DNA of 64,000 bases from JAQWCH01 sp050952725. GTDB taxonomy: Bacteria; Bacillota_I; Bacilli_A; RFN20; CAG-826. Both the position numbers and the translations under genes were made by a program. The notes under the pieces were generated by a model. The model was not told the DNA's origin and did no database searches. It was given only the letters and a program-made list of their open reading frames with translations. Of the stretch, positions 50,675 to 60,126 are shown one piece after another; position 1 is the first letter of the stretch, and the number at the start of each line of letters is the position of its first letter. Location: positions 1,054,001 through 1,118,000 of the forward strand of contig JBMNLN010000001.1 in the NCBI GenBank assembly GCA_050952725.1, read 5' to 3'.

Positions 50675-52975
50675 TTAGGCCCAAACCGTCGGGACTTCAT
50701 CGACGTAATGCCAATGCTCGCCATCGAGATTTTCCGTCTCGCTATACCAATAGACCCCGGCGACATTTTCATACCATGCCTCATCCCAAGCGGCAGGTTT
50801 TGCGCTCGCTTTGGCAAAAATATGCAAATTTTCACAATTATAAAAGCCGCGTTGAGCAATGATGGACACATTCTCGGGGATGATAATACTCGCCATCGTA
50901 CATTTAAAAAAGGCTTTTTCTCCGATCGCGAGAACTGTTTGCGGAATGACCGTCGCCTCGCAACCGGCAATCAAGGTATGGCTACTAGTTTCAATCAGCG
51001 CATGAGCGTTATCCCGCGCATCATAGAATTGATTGTCCAAAGCGACACTCATTTGGGTAATCCCCGAAGTGGCAAAGGCCGCGGTCTCAATATAACGGAC
51101 GTTTGGGGGGATGTGGACTTTTCCTAAATGAGGACAATCCTCATAAACCTCAGCGCCAATCACTCGTAAACTCTCCGGAAAAGCCGGATGGCTCAGGGCA
51201 GGACATTGACGGAAAGCGCCGCGGCCAATTGCGATGAGACTCGCCGAAAACTCAACGGTCGCTAACACTTCGCATTCCTTGAAAGCATGTTCCTGAATCA
51301 TCGTAACCCCATCGGGAAGGGTCAGGGTTGCCAGTTGGTAACAAAGATTAAAGGCGGAATTGGGAATCACTTTGAGATTCTCACTTAAGGTAACTGCGAT
51401 CAAATTGGAACAATTAGCAAAGGCATAAGCCCCGATCTTCGTCACATTATTCGGAAGGACTAACGTGGTAAGGCGCGAAAAGCGAAAAGCCTGGTCTTCA
51501 ATCGTGGTCAAGCTGCTGGGAAAAGTGATTTCGCCGCTAAATTGCAAGATGGAAAAGGCGCTGTGTCCGATGATTTTGACCCCTTCGGGAATCTGGGCGC
51601 CACTCAGGCCATAAATTAAGCGCTGACTATCTTTTTCGATGATGATTTTCCCAAGATGCGAATAGTAAACTTGATTGTCTTCAGCGACGGTCACATTGGT
51701 GATACCATGCGCATTAGCAAAGGCCGCAGCCGGAATCGAGATGACATCTTTCGGGATGGTGATACTGTTAAAATTGTGACAAGTTTGCAAAGCATACGGG
51801 GTGAGTAAACGCGTCTTGTCATGCAGGTTGATTTGGGTAAATTCGTTGTTTGTCGTCCCCATCAAGGCGAAGTAGGGATTGCTCTCGCTCCCGAGATAGC
51901 GACCTTGGTCAAACTCATTGTAAGTGAGGCCGCATCCATCAAAAACATAAGGGCCGATTTCCTTTAAACTCTCCGGTAAGGTGATACTGGTTAATCCCGT
52001 GCCACAAAAAACGCCCTCTTTGATTTCGCGTAAACCTTGATTTAAATTGATCTGCGTCATTTGATGACAATAACCAAAGGCATAGCCCTCAAGGACGCGC
52101 ATACTGCTAGGTAAGGTTATCGGGGTGTTGATACCGTAGCAGTTGTTAAAGGCATTCCAGCCAATCGTGTGGACATGATTACCAAAATTAATCCCCGTGA
52201 TCGTGCGGCCTTCTCCGGCTGCGGGGGCAATATAGCGCGTATTTTCATGAAGATTGAGCCCCCCTTCGACCTCGGAATCGATTACCAGACAAAGAATCAG
52301 ATAAGGATTAGTGCTACTTCCGAGATAGCGCCCACCTTGAAACGAGGTATAATTCAAGTTCCATGAGGTAAAAATCCCATTGCCAAAGTATTCAATCTCG
52401 TCAGGAATTTGCACATCGCGCAGACTTTGACAACGGAAAAAAGCCCCATTATGAATCGTTTTGAGCGAGTCGGGGAGCACAATTGTCTCCAAACTCGTAC
52501 AGTATTCAAAAGCGCGCACGCCAATCATCTTTAAACCACTGCCAAAATTGACTGTCTTTAAACTACTGCATTGGGTAAAAGCCGATTCGCTGATTTCTAA
52601 AAGCGAATCGGGCAAGGTGATCTTCTCGATTGTCGCACAGTCTTTAAACGCGTGCTTTTCGATGGCAATTACCGGTTTTCCTAAGTAAGTTGACGGGAGT
52701 TTTACTTCGCTGGCGGTACCAAAATAGCGACACAGGGAATAACCCCCATCACGCTCGGCGAAAATCAATTCATTTTCATCGATGGGAAGTTCGGAAGATG
52801 GCTCGCTTACACTACTGCCACCGCTACTGCTATCGTCGATACTTTCACTGAGGCTCGTGCTGCTATCTTCACTCAAGCTCTCGCTACTTTCCCGTTCAAG
52901 CGGCGAGCAGCCACAGGAATTGAGGCGCGAGACACATAAGGCCATTAAAAATAGCATCGGTCTTATTTTCTTCAT
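50675..52975 (-). CDS. BspA-type leucine-rich-repeat lipoprotein
   Basis: A 766-residue surface protein. A signal peptide ends in RLNSCGC with a lipobox-like LNSC (Cys about residue 21); then a Ser/Glu/Asp-rich linker to about residue 65; then a long array of LRR_5 (BspA/Treponema-type) repeats, for example AFKDCATIEKITLPDSLLEI, AFTQCSSLKTVNFGSGLKMI. The C-terminus has a short module with YWYSETENLDGEHWHYV and PTVWA, also present in the next LRR protein. Such proteins usually bind host or microbial partners. GGAGG lies six bases before the ATG. Confidence 0.85.
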   Translation of the reverse strand: MKKIRPMLFLMALCVSRLNSCGCSPLERESSESLSEDSSTSLSESIDDSSSGGSSVSEPSSELPIDENELIFAERDGGYSLCRYFGTASEVKLPSTYLGKPVIAIEKHAFKDCATIEKITLPDSLLEISESAFTQCSSLKTVNFGSGLKMIGVRAFEYCTSLETIVLPDSLKTIHNGAFFRCQSLRDVQIPDEIEYFGNGIFTSWNLNYTSFQGGRYLGSSTNPYLILCLVIDSEVEGGLNLHENTRYIAPAAGEGRTITGINFGNHVHTIGWNAFNNCYGINTPITLPSSMRVLEGYAFGYCHQMTQINLNQGLREIKEGVFCGTGLTSITLPESLKEIGPYVFDGCGLTYNEFDQGRYLGSESNPYFALMGTTNNEFTQINLHDKTRLLTPYALQTCHNFNSITIPKDVISIPAAAFANAHGITNVTVAEDNQVYYSHLGKIIIEKDSQRLIYGLSGAQIPEGVKIIGHSAFSILQFSGEITFPSSLTTIEDQAFRFSRLTTLVLPNNVTKIGAYAFANCSNLIAVTLSENLKVIPNSAFNLCYQLATLTLPDGVTMIQEHAFKECEVLATVEFSASLIAIGRGAFRQCPALSHPAFPESLRVIGAEVYEDCPHLGKVHIPPNVRYIETAAFATSGITQMSVALDNQFYDARDNAHALIETSSHTLIAGCEATVIPQTVLAIGEKAFFKCTMASIIIPENVSIIAQRGFYNCENLHIFAKASAKPAAWDEAWYENVAGVYWYSETENLDGEHWHYVDEVPTVWA

Positions 52976-53094
52976 CTTCTTCCTCCTTTAAAAGGGAGAT
53001 TTTTAAAAACGTTTCCAAGATTATTTCTTTTCAGTCAATAACAAAAAAATTCTATGATTTAAGCGAAACAAAAAATCATTCAAGAAAGCATTGC

Positions 53095-56000
53095 TTACGC
53101 CCACACGGTGGGGACACCATGGACATAATGCCAATGTTGACCATCTAAGTTTTCGGTCTCACTATACCAATAAACGGGGCGATAGCTGCTATTCCAATTC
53201 GCAGCCCACCCATCTGGTTTACTCGGGGCTTCAGCATAGATGGTGAGGCTATTACAGCTGACAAAGGCGTTTTCGCCAATCGTGGTGACACTTAAGGGAA
53301 TGATGATTTCCGTGATGTTTTTACAGGTAGAGAACGCCCGGGCTTCAATTGTCGTCAGCCCACTCGGAAGGTTCATGCTCGTTAACGCTTCGCATTTATA
53401 GAAGGCCCCCATCTTAATTTTGGTGATGCTACTTGGTAGGGTAATATCGTTTAAAGTGGTGCAGTTAAAAAAGCAATATTGGCTGATTTCCGCGAGCAGA
53501 TTCCCTGCAAAGGTCACTGCGGTTAATTTGTTACAGCCATAGAAGAGATATTGGCCAAGACTGACGACCTGTTCAGGAATGGTAAAACTCGTCAGTCCGC
53601 ATTCACGGAAGGCCCAATCCCCCAAGGCGGTAATCGAATTGGGAAGATTAACCGTGGTTAAGGCACTACAACCGTTGAAGAAATCACTGGGAATCGCGGT
53701 AATTTCTTCACTGGTAATCGTCACTTCGGTCAATTTATCACAGTAGAAAAAGACTGAGCCCTCAATCGTGGTCACATTTTCTTCCAAGGTAAAACTAGTA
53801 AAAGCACAGTAGGAAAAAGCACTATAGCCAATGGCCGTTACCGTGCTGGGGATGTTGATCTCCGTCAGAGCGCGACAACCACCAAAGCAATATCGGGGAA
53901 TCGCGGTGATCAGATTTCCTGCAAAGGTCACTTTAGTCAACTGGAAACAGTTACTAAAAAGTGAATTTCCAATCTCGGTGACCATCTCGGGAATAGTGAA
54001 AGTGGTCAAGGCGGTTCCCATAAAGGCTCCACCGCCAAGTTTGGTCACATTCGCCGGTAAATTAATTTCATTTAACAAAGAACAAAAAGCAAAGCAATAC
54101 GCACTGATTTCGGTGATTAGATCACCTGAGAAAGTGACTTGGGTTAAGTTTTCACATTGTTCAAAAGCATTATTGCCGATTTGAATAATCGTTTCGGGAA
54201 TGGTAAACGTCGTAAACCCACAGCCCATAAAGGCGCCGGGACCAATCCTGGTCACAGTGCTAGGGAGCAAGGTCTGATCGCAGCCGAGGATTAAAGTGTC
54301 CGTCTTCGTTTCGATAATCGCTTGGCAGTTTTCTCTTGCGTCATAATATTTATTTTCTTGATCGACTGTAATCGCGCTAATCCCGGGGTTACCAAAGGCA
54401 TAACTCCCTATATAAGCGATATTTTTACCGATATGAAGTGCTCCTAAATTGATGCAGCCACTAAAGGCGGAACTGCCGATGAGGCGGAGACTTTCAGGGA
54501 AGACAAGATTAGTTAACATGGGACAAATTTGGAAGCCGATATCAGCGATCTGCGTGAGCTGATTGCCAAAGTTGACACTCGCAAGGAAATCACAACTATT
54601 AAAGGCCCGTTCCTTAATCAATGTCACGCCATCGGGAAGGTCAATACTAGGTAATTCACGACAACGCGAGAAGGTCCATTCACCGATGACTTTGATGTTT
54701 TGACTCAGAGTCACCGAAGTTAAACTTTGGCAGTCAGAAAAAACATTTGCTCCTAAGCGAGTCACATTATCGGGAATGGTAATCGCTGGCAAATTGGTAT
54801 TGGAAAATGCGCTGTCTTCAATCGTTTTCACGCTGCTAGGGATTGTCACCCCTTCATTTAAGGAGCGATTGTAAAAAGCACTAGCGCCGATAATTTCCAC
54901 GCCATCGGGAATCAAGCCATCATTGAGGCCATAGAGGAGTTTTTTGCTCGCTTTTTCCACGATGGTCGCGTTTAATGGCGAAGAGAAATAGGGATTTGCT
55001 TCCGCCACTTTGATTTCGGTTAAATTATGACAGCCATAGAATAAGTTAGGCAATATGTAGCGCACATACTGCGGAATCGTCACACTAGTCAAACTATTGT
55101 TAAAAGCGATGGACGCATTCCCCAGCATTCTAGTTTCCGGGTGAATCGCCGCCGTCGAGCCCATTGCTATCAATGCGTAATAATCATTGGTCGCGGTCCC
55201 GAGGTAATCGCCATTTTCATAGACATTGTAATGGAGATCACATTGATAGAAAGCACTCATTCCAAGGGTCGTAAGGCTTTCGGGGAGCACGACTTCGTCC
55301 AGACCAACGCATTTTTCAAAGGCGTAGCTACCAATTTCGGTTAAGCCAGCATTTAAGGTGAGATTCTCTAATGCCAGACATCCGCTAAACGCCATGGTTT
55401 TAATCGCGCGCAGACTACTAGGAAAAGTGAAATTTTTCAGTTGTTCACAGTCGCAAAAGGCCCCACTTCCAATCGTGTGGAGTTTACTACCAAACTCGAT
55501 GCTCGTGATTCCCCGTGGACGCTTGTATGAACTCTCGCAAGCATAGGCGGCAATTAAACGCGTTTCTTCGTGGATTTTTAAAGTCGCACCGACGCTGTCT
55601 TGCACATCGATGAGCACTAGATGGCGATTGGTGCTGTTCCCCAGATATAATCCGTGTTCATAAATAGTGTAGGGAATTAGTTTGGAGTTGGTAAAAACCA
55701 TAGCGGCGACACTTTGGATATTATTCGGCAAGTTGATGCTGCTCAGTCGCGGACAATTGCCAAAAGCGCCCGTTCCTAGATGGGTAAGGCTTTCTGGCAA
55801 GGTGATTGACTCCAAGCTCGTACAACTATCAAAAGCCATCACGCGAATATTTTCCACCCCTGAACCGAGATTGACAGTTTTTAAATTGACACAATTGGCA
55901 AAGGCGTCTTCACCGATGTCGATTAGACTATCGGGTAAGGTGATACTCACGAGGTTTTGGCGATTAAAAAAGGCCCATTTTTCCAAAGAGACGACTGGTT

Positions 56001-56355
56001 TCCCCTGGTGAGTCTCAGGGACGACAATCTGGGAAGCATTTCCCACATAACGGCAAACGGTATAGCCATCATCAACTTCGGCAAAAATCAAATCATTTAA
56101 ATCAAAGGGTTCATCGGGAATTTCGCTACTACTTTCGCTACTCCCACCGCCGCTACTGGAATCGGGTTCTTCACTAACGGTGCTCGTCCCTGGATCTTCA
56201 CTGACGGTGCTCGTCCCTGGATCTTCGCTGATGATGCTCGTATCTGGATCTTCGCTTTCTAGACTGCTCTGATCACTGCTGGGGCGACCGCAAGCATGCA
56301 AAAGTAAGGCGCTAAACCCAAGTAGATAGAATAATGTTGCTCTTAGTTTTTTCAT
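53095..56355 (-). CDS. Large BspA-type leucine-rich-repeat lipoprotein
   Basis: About 1086 residues, same plan as its neighbour but longer. Signal peptide with LLHACG (Cys about residue 22), a Ser-rich stalk built from 9-residue units (SEDPGTSTV), then a very long LRR_5 array (units such as AFANCVNLKTVNLGSGVENI, VFSDCQSLTSVTLSQNIKVI), and the same C-terminal module (YWYSETENLDGQHWHYV, PTVWA). The ATG at 56355 follows GGAGGAAATT. A probable adhesin; the array contains similar DNA segments that could recombine. It is preceded by a leader ORF and terminator. Confidence 0.85.
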   Translation of the reverse strand: MKKLRATLFYLLGFSALLLHACGRPSSDQSSLESEDPDTSIISEDPGTSTVSEDPGTSTVSEEPDSSSGGGSSESSSEIPDEPFDLNDLIFAEVDDGYTVCRYVGNASQIVVPETHQGKPVVSLEKWAFFNRQNLVSITLPDSLIDIGEDAFANCVNLKTVNLGSGVENIRVMAFDSCTSLESITLPESLTHLGTGAFGNCPRLSSINLPNNIQSVAAMVFTNSKLIPYTIYEHGLYLGNSTNRHLVLIDVQDSVGATLKIHEETRLIAAYACESSYKRPRGITSIEFGSKLHTIGSGAFCDCEQLKNFTFPSSLRAIKTMAFSGCLALENLTLNAGLTEIGSYAFEKCVGLDEVVLPESLTTLGMSAFYQCDLHYNVYENGDYLGTATNDYYALIAMGSTAAIHPETRMLGNASIAFNNSLTSVTIPQYVRYILPNLFYGCHNLTEIKVAEANPYFSSPLNATIVEKASKKLLYGLNDGLIPDGVEIIGASAFYNRSLNEGVTIPSSVKTIEDSAFSNTNLPAITIPDNVTRLGANVFSDCQSLTSVTLSQNIKVIGEWTFSRCRELPSIDLPDGVTLIKERAFNSCDFLASVNFGNQLTQIADIGFQICPMLTNLVFPESLRLIGSSAFSGCINLGALHIGKNIAYIGSYAFGNPGISAITVDQENKYYDARENCQAIIETKTDTLILGCDQTLLPSTVTRIGPGAFMGCGFTTFTIPETIIQIGNNAFEQCENLTQVTFSGDLITEISAYCFAFCSLLNEINLPANVTKLGGGAFMGTALTTFTIPEMVTEIGNSLFSNCFQLTKVTFAGNLITAIPRYCFGGCRALTEINIPSTVTAIGYSAFSYCAFTSFTLEENVTTIEGSVFFYCDKLTEVTITSEEITAIPSDFFNGCSALTTVNLPNSITALGDWAFRECGLTSFTIPEQVVSLGQYLFYGCNKLTAVTFAGNLLAEISQYCFFNCTTLNDITLPSSITKIKMGAFYKCEALTSMNLPSGLTTIEARAFSTCKNITEIIIPLSVTTIGENAFVSCNSLTIYAEAPSKPDGWAANWNSSYRPVYWYSETENLDGQHWHYVHGVPTVWA
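56168..56248. repeat. Three 27-bp tandem repeats encoding the lipoprotein stalk
   Basis: Units start at 56168, 56195 and 56222 with a partial fourth at 56249. Each encodes nine residues close to SEDPGTSTV. Units one and two differ by a couple of bases, the third by more. In-frame, so copy-number change would only alter stalk length. Confidence 0.8.
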
Positions 56356-56451
56356 AATTTCCTCCAAGATTTTGAATGGTCAGCTTTGATTAAATCTTTA
56401 TTTTTCTTGCGTTTTCATCACCGCTAAGGTGAGACTTTTTTCTTATTTAAT

Positions 56452-56486
56452 AAAAAAAGCGACGCCCGAAATAAAGAGGGAATCGC
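56452..56486 (-). terminator. Terminator-like hairpin after the leader ORF
   Basis: Minus strand GCGA (56483-56486) with TCGC (56459-56462), inner CCC/GGG pairs and two-base internal loops, followed by TTTTTTT. It lies 2 nt after the 22-codon ORF and about 100 nt before the large LRR gene. Confidence 0.6.
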
Positions 56487-56487
56487 G

Positions 56488-56556
56488 TTAATTTTGCGCA
56501 CAGCAAATAAAAATGTAATCATGAATAATCAGAAATAAGTGTTGACCAGGTGACAT
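56488..56556 (-). CDS. Possible 22-residue leader peptide or small protein
   Basis: ATG at 56554-56556, TAA at 56488-56490. GGAGG lies nine bases before the ATG. The peptide starts MSPGQHLFLIIHDYIF and is hydrophobic in the middle, with a CC pair near the end. A terminator follows at once. It may be a leader peptide in an attenuator, a stand-alone small protein, or chance. The rest of 56356-56735 holds a candidate promoter (56633-56661) and a small hairpin (about 56419-56433), and nothing else I can support. Confidence 0.4.
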   Translation of the reverse strand: MSPGQHLFLIIHDYIFICCAQN

Positions 56557-56632
56557 TTTTAGAGTCCTCCGATTTGCAAAAAACGGCAAGCATGCGCGTT
56601 TAATTTAACAAATTTTCCTATATTCAATTCTC

Positions 56633-56661
56633 ATTATATAATTAAGTTCCCCTTCCGAGAA
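56633..56661 (-). promoter_or_regulatory. Candidate promoter of the LRR leader region
   Basis: Minus strand TATAAT (56633-56638) with TTCTCG 17 nt upstream as a weak -35. It would start a transcript about 70 nt before the leader ORF. Confidence 0.4.
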
Positions 56662-56735
56662 GAGCGTTTTTAGGCAAATCCGAAGGTAAGCGCCTCCATT
56701 TTAACTAGATGAGCAAATCCTTCGTTTTTTATCCG

Positions 56736-56764
56736 TTGTAAGTCCCAAACCTTTTTGTTATAAT
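56736..56764 (+). promoter_or_regulatory. rpsT promoter
   Basis: TTGTAA (56736-56741), 17-nt spacer, TATAAT (56759-56764) on the plus strand, 27 nt before the rpsT ATG. Confidence 0.7.
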
Positions 56765-56791
56765 CTAAGCCGTATCGAAAGAGGTGAATTT

Positions 56792-57055
56792 ATGGCAAAC
56801 ATCAAATCGCAAATTAAACGAATCGGCACCAGCGAAAAAGCCCGGCAACGCAATGCGAGTTTCAAATCGCAAATGCGGACCGCGATTAAAAAAGTGCGGC
56901 TCGCCGTTGAAGAAGGTCGCAAAGAAGACGCGGTCGTTTTAAATAAAGCGGCAGCGTCCTTAATTGATAAATCCGTGGTCAAAGGAATTCAACATCGCAA
57001 AACTGCGGCGCGACAAAAACGCGAATTAGACCGTCTGGTCAATTCCCTCGCTTAA
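56792..57055 (+). CDS. rpsT: 30S ribosomal protein S20
   Basis: An 87-residue S20: MANIKSQIKRI, KARQRNASFKSQMRTAIKKV and the C-terminal GIQHRKTAARQKREL are characteristic. Primary 16S rRNA-binding protein of the 30S body. GAGGTGA precedes the ATG. It is convergent with holA, as in many Firmicutes. Confidence 0.96.
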   Translation: MANIKSQIKRIGTSEKARQRNASFKSQMRTAIKKVRLAVEEGRKEDAVVLNKAAASLIDKSVVKGIQHRKTAARQKRELDRLVNSLA

Positions 57056-57077
57056 TCGATAGTCATTGAGATGAATC

Positions 57078-57106
57078 AAGCAGCTGGTCGACAGCTGCTT
57101 TTTTTA
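57078..57106 (+). terminator. Terminator after rpsT
   Basis: AAGCAGCTG (57078-57086) pairs perfectly with CAGCTGCTT (57092-57100), then T7. The T tract overlaps the holA stop codon on the other strand. Confidence 0.85.
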
Positions 57107-58075
57107 TCGTTTCAAACAATAATCGACTAAGAATAACTCCAAGGCATAGAAGCGATCGATCCGGTTAGATTTAATCTGATAATCGAGTTGATGGAGTTGT
57201 TCTAAAAGCTCAAGCACATCTTCTAATGACATCTTCCGCCGCATTTGGCCCGCTAATTTCACCCGGTATTCATGAATCCCTAAGGTTGAAGCCATCTCTT
57301 TTTGACTAAGACCTTGTTGCTCGAGGATGAAGACTTGGGAATAGATGCGAAATTGATTCGCCAGCATGCCGATTAAAGTAATCGGTTCTTGCCCAGATGC
57401 GAGCAAATCGTAATAAATGGTCAAGGTATCCGTGAGGTTTTTCGCTAAAACCGCATTCGTCAGTAAATACGATCGTTCTTCATACGGGCGATTAACTAAT
57501 AAATCGATATCTTGCCAACTGACCGGACGACCGAGCAATTCCAATTTATCGACTTCATTAAAGAAGAGCATCACATCATTTTCAATCCGTTTGAGCAGTT
57601 CTTCTAAGGCTTCATCACTGATTGGGATATTTCTTCTAGCGAAGGTGTTCTTCGCAAATTCTGGCCACTGAGAAGGACTGACGTCTTGGATTTCTTTGAT
57701 CTCTCCAATGGCTTTAATCAGGTCTAATTCGCGATTTTTCTTAGCTAGTTTTTCATCGAACACCCCGAAGATTAAAGTCGTATCTGGGTTGGGATTTTGG
57801 AGGTATTCCTGGAGCTTATCATAATCTTGAAGCCGTTCGATACTTTCTTTGCGACGACTACTGCCAAAAAAGTAAGCATCTTCGACTAAAATCACTCTTT
57901 TTTCACTCATAAACGGCATCTGCTCCGCTTCGGCGATAATCTCTTGAATCGGAGTTTGCGTCGCCGCGTAGGTGGCAAAATTAAATTCATTGCGAGTTTT
58001 GATGATCGCATCGGCGGTCTTCTCCATCATCCGCTTGACTAAGGCGGCTTGCTTACCAAAATAGAGATAAATCAT
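57104..58075 (-). CDS. holA: DNA polymerase III delta subunit
   Basis: About 323 residues. HolA opens the beta clamp within the clamp loader. The AAA+-like N-terminal part starts IYLYFGKQAALVKRM; DTTLIFGVFDEKL and the helical collar region (LTDTLTIYYDLLASGQEP, IGMLANQFRI, LDYQIKSNR) match the family. The ATG at 58075 overlaps the comEC stop in an ATGA; an ATG at 58081 is an alternative. comEA-comEC-holA is a common Firmicutes order. Confidence 0.92.
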   Translation of the reverse strand: MIYLYFGKQAALVKRMMEKTADAIIKTRNEFNFATYAATQTPIQEIIAEAEQMPFMSEKRVILVEDAYFFGSSRRKESIERLQDYDKLQEYLQNPNPDTTLIFGVFDEKLAKKNRELDLIKAIGEIKEIQDVSPSQWPEFAKNTFARRNIPISDEALEELLKRIENDVMLFFNEVDKLELLGRPVSWQDIDLLVNRPYEERSYLLTNAVLAKNLTDTLTIYYDLLASGQEPITLIGMLANQFRIYSQVFILEQQGLSQKEMASTLGIHEYRVKLAGQMRRKMSLEDVLELLEQLHQLDYQIKSNRIDRFYALELFLVDYCLKR

Positions 58076-60126
58076 AACCATTTCTGACTGGTTTTATTAT
58101 AGCAAACATTCCCGATTCCCGTGAGCGTTATTGTCCCGACTTCATCAGTGCGCAAGTAGGGGATTTGCAATTCATCTAAGCGGTTTAAGACCTGCTCGCT
58201 TGGATGACCATAATTATTTTTCCCCACGGAGATAATCGCTAACTCCGGAGTAAAACTTTGCAAAAAGGCATAACTCGAGGAAGTCGCCGAACCATGATGA
58301 CCGAGTTTTAAAACATCGACCGCTAAAGCTGGGTAATTGACTAGGAGATGTTCTTCGACCTGACTTGAAGCATCCCCCATGAGAAGAAAGTTTTTCCCCA
58401 TGAGAGGAAAATATAACACGGCCGAACGATCATTTTCGTCATGAAATTGATCGCGGAATTGATAATTTAAATTTTGCATCTGCAGATCGCCAAAATCATA
58501 GACGCGTTCATCAGATAAAATACTGCCAATCGGGAAATGTTGTGCAAGACTTGCTAAAGCGCCGGAGTGATCATAATCATCATGAGTAATCCAAACCGCA
58601 TCCAATGCGGTGATTTGTAACGAATAAAAAAAGGGTATCAAAGTTTCAAGGGCTAAATCGCGATATCGCGTTCCGCCAGTATCGATTAAAATCGTTTTTC
58701 GCTCATGACGAACTAAAATCGCATCGCCTTGGCCGACATTGATAAAATAAATCGCCTCTGTGCCAAGGTGCGTAATCTTCTTTTGGAAGGGCACAACCAG
58801 CAAAATTAATCCGATTAATCCCATCGTTTTTAAGGGTCGATGCCGGACAAATACCGCATAAAGAGTCAGAAAGAGCAAAAGATAAAACAGGATAATCCAC
58901 ACCTTGGAGGGCTTTCCAAAAATTACTTTGAGATCGAATTTAATCAAGAGGTCGAGAAGGAGAAATAAAGCTTTAGTCAACCAATTGAGAACGGGAATCA
59001 AAAATGGAAAGATGAAAGTGAGAAGCCCCAAAAGATAGGTCGCACTTAATAAGGGACCAAGAATCAAAGTCAAAACCGGAGTGAGAAAATGCAACTGATA
59101 GGATTTTGATAAAACATACGGGAGCATGAATAGATATGCGAAAACTCCCCCGAGCAATAACTTGATAATTTTCTTCTTTCCCTTGGTTAAACTACGGGTT
59201 AGAGATAGGGCAAAAAGCAGGCCGAAACTTAGATAAAAGGCTGGTTGAAAGGCATAAAACGGATTGATGAATAAGAAGATAAACGCCGCTATACTCAAGC
59301 GCGACAAATAAGAAAGGTTGCCTTTGAAGTACCTTTGATTAAGCAATTGTAAAATCGCAATTCCCCCGATGCGATAGATAGCAAAGTGATTTGGTAAAAG
59401 CAGGGATAATAACGTCAAAGGAAGAATCGTTCCCAAAAAGAGAATTACTGCTTCTTGTTTGATGTAGCGCCTTAATAGTTTCCGCATCAGGCGAATTAAG
59501 GCATTAAGATGCAAGCCCGACGCCCCAAAAAGATAGGCGAGCTCCAAACTGGCGAACTTTTGAAAAAGCCGTGAATCGGCTTCGCGTTGATGAAAAACTA
59601 GGGCGTTTAATAATTCCCGCGTTGAACCAGAATAGGCATTTAATAATTGAGTTTTGATCTGGGTAATCCGCAGGGGATTGCACCACACATATTCGATATT
59701 TGTAAGATGGAGACTGCGATAGACGCCGCGGTTTTGCAGATAACCACCAAAATCAAATTGCTGTTCATAAGTATAAAATTTATGCACGGCATCGCTCCCG
59801 TTAAACGCAAGGATATCGCCCACTTCATAACGATGTGAGGCGGCGGAAACATAAAATCTCCCTTTGAAGGTTAAAAGCAGATAATAATGATTACCACGGG
59901 CGAAAACTAGCCCGAGCTTGGGAAGGCCCGTTCCCCTACTTAAAAGATAAATACGCAAAAAAAAGATGGCCACAAAAAAGAGTGATAACAAAATAATCTT
60001 CTGATATGATGCCGGTTTTTTCCAAAAAGTAAACAGGAGAATCCCGACGACAAAAAGCAGGGCGAAGCCACCTTTAAATAGATAAAGACAGGCGATGATG
60101 AGAGTAACGCCAAGGAACAGGCTCAT
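58072..60126 (-). CDS. comEC: ComEC/Rec2 DNA-uptake channel
   Basis: A 684-residue polytopic membrane protein forming the channel for single-stranded DNA in natural transformation. An N-terminal OB-like DUF4131 region, the competence domain with many helices (FGASGLHLNALIRLMRK), and a C-terminal metallo-beta-lactamase domain (INVGQGDAILV, VWITHDDYDHSGAL, LLMGDAS, LKLGHHGSATSSS), probably a nuclease. It appears intact. It overlaps comEA by 4 nt. Confidence 0.93.
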   Translation of the reverse strand: MSLFLGVTLIIACLYLFKGGFALLFVVGILLFTFWKKPASYQKIILLSLFFVAIFFLRIYLLSRGTGLPKLGLVFARGNHYYLLLTFKGRFYVSAASHRYEVGDILAFNGSDAVHKFYTYEQQFDFGGYLQNRGVYRSLHLTNIEYVWCNPLRITQIKTQLLNAYSGSTRELLNALVFHQREADSRLFQKFASLELAYLFGASGLHLNALIRLMRKLLRRYIKQEAVILFLGTILPLTLLSLLLPNHFAIYRIGGIAILQLLNQRYFKGNLSYLSRLSIAAFIFLFINPFYAFQPAFYLSFGLLFALSLTRSLTKGKKKIIKLLLGGVFAYLFMLPYVLSKSYQLHFLTPVLTLILGPLLSATYLLGLLTFIFPFLIPVLNWLTKALFLLLDLLIKFDLKVIFGKPSKVWIILFYLLLFLTLYAVFVRHRPLKTMGLIGLILLVVPFQKKITHLGTEAIYFINVGQGDAILVRHERKTILIDTGGTRYRDLALETLIPFFYSLQITALDAVWITHDDYDHSGALASLAQHFPIGSILSDERVYDFGDLQMQNLNYQFRDQFHDENDRSAVLYFPLMGKNFLLMGDASSQVEEHLLVNYPALAVDVLKLGHHGSATSSSYAFLQSFTPELAIISVGKNNYGHPSEQVLNRLDELQIPYLRTDEVGTITLTGIGNVCYNKTSQKWL

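Noticed and set aside
53095..56355. CRISPR-like or IS-like repeats
   Set aside because: The repetition is in-frame LRR coding sequence with degenerate units and no regular spacer.
56419..56441. Plus-strand terminator TCACC/GGTGA with T6
   Set aside because: No plus-strand gene enters it and the stem is only five pairs; probably chance or a leader hairpin of the LRR transcript.
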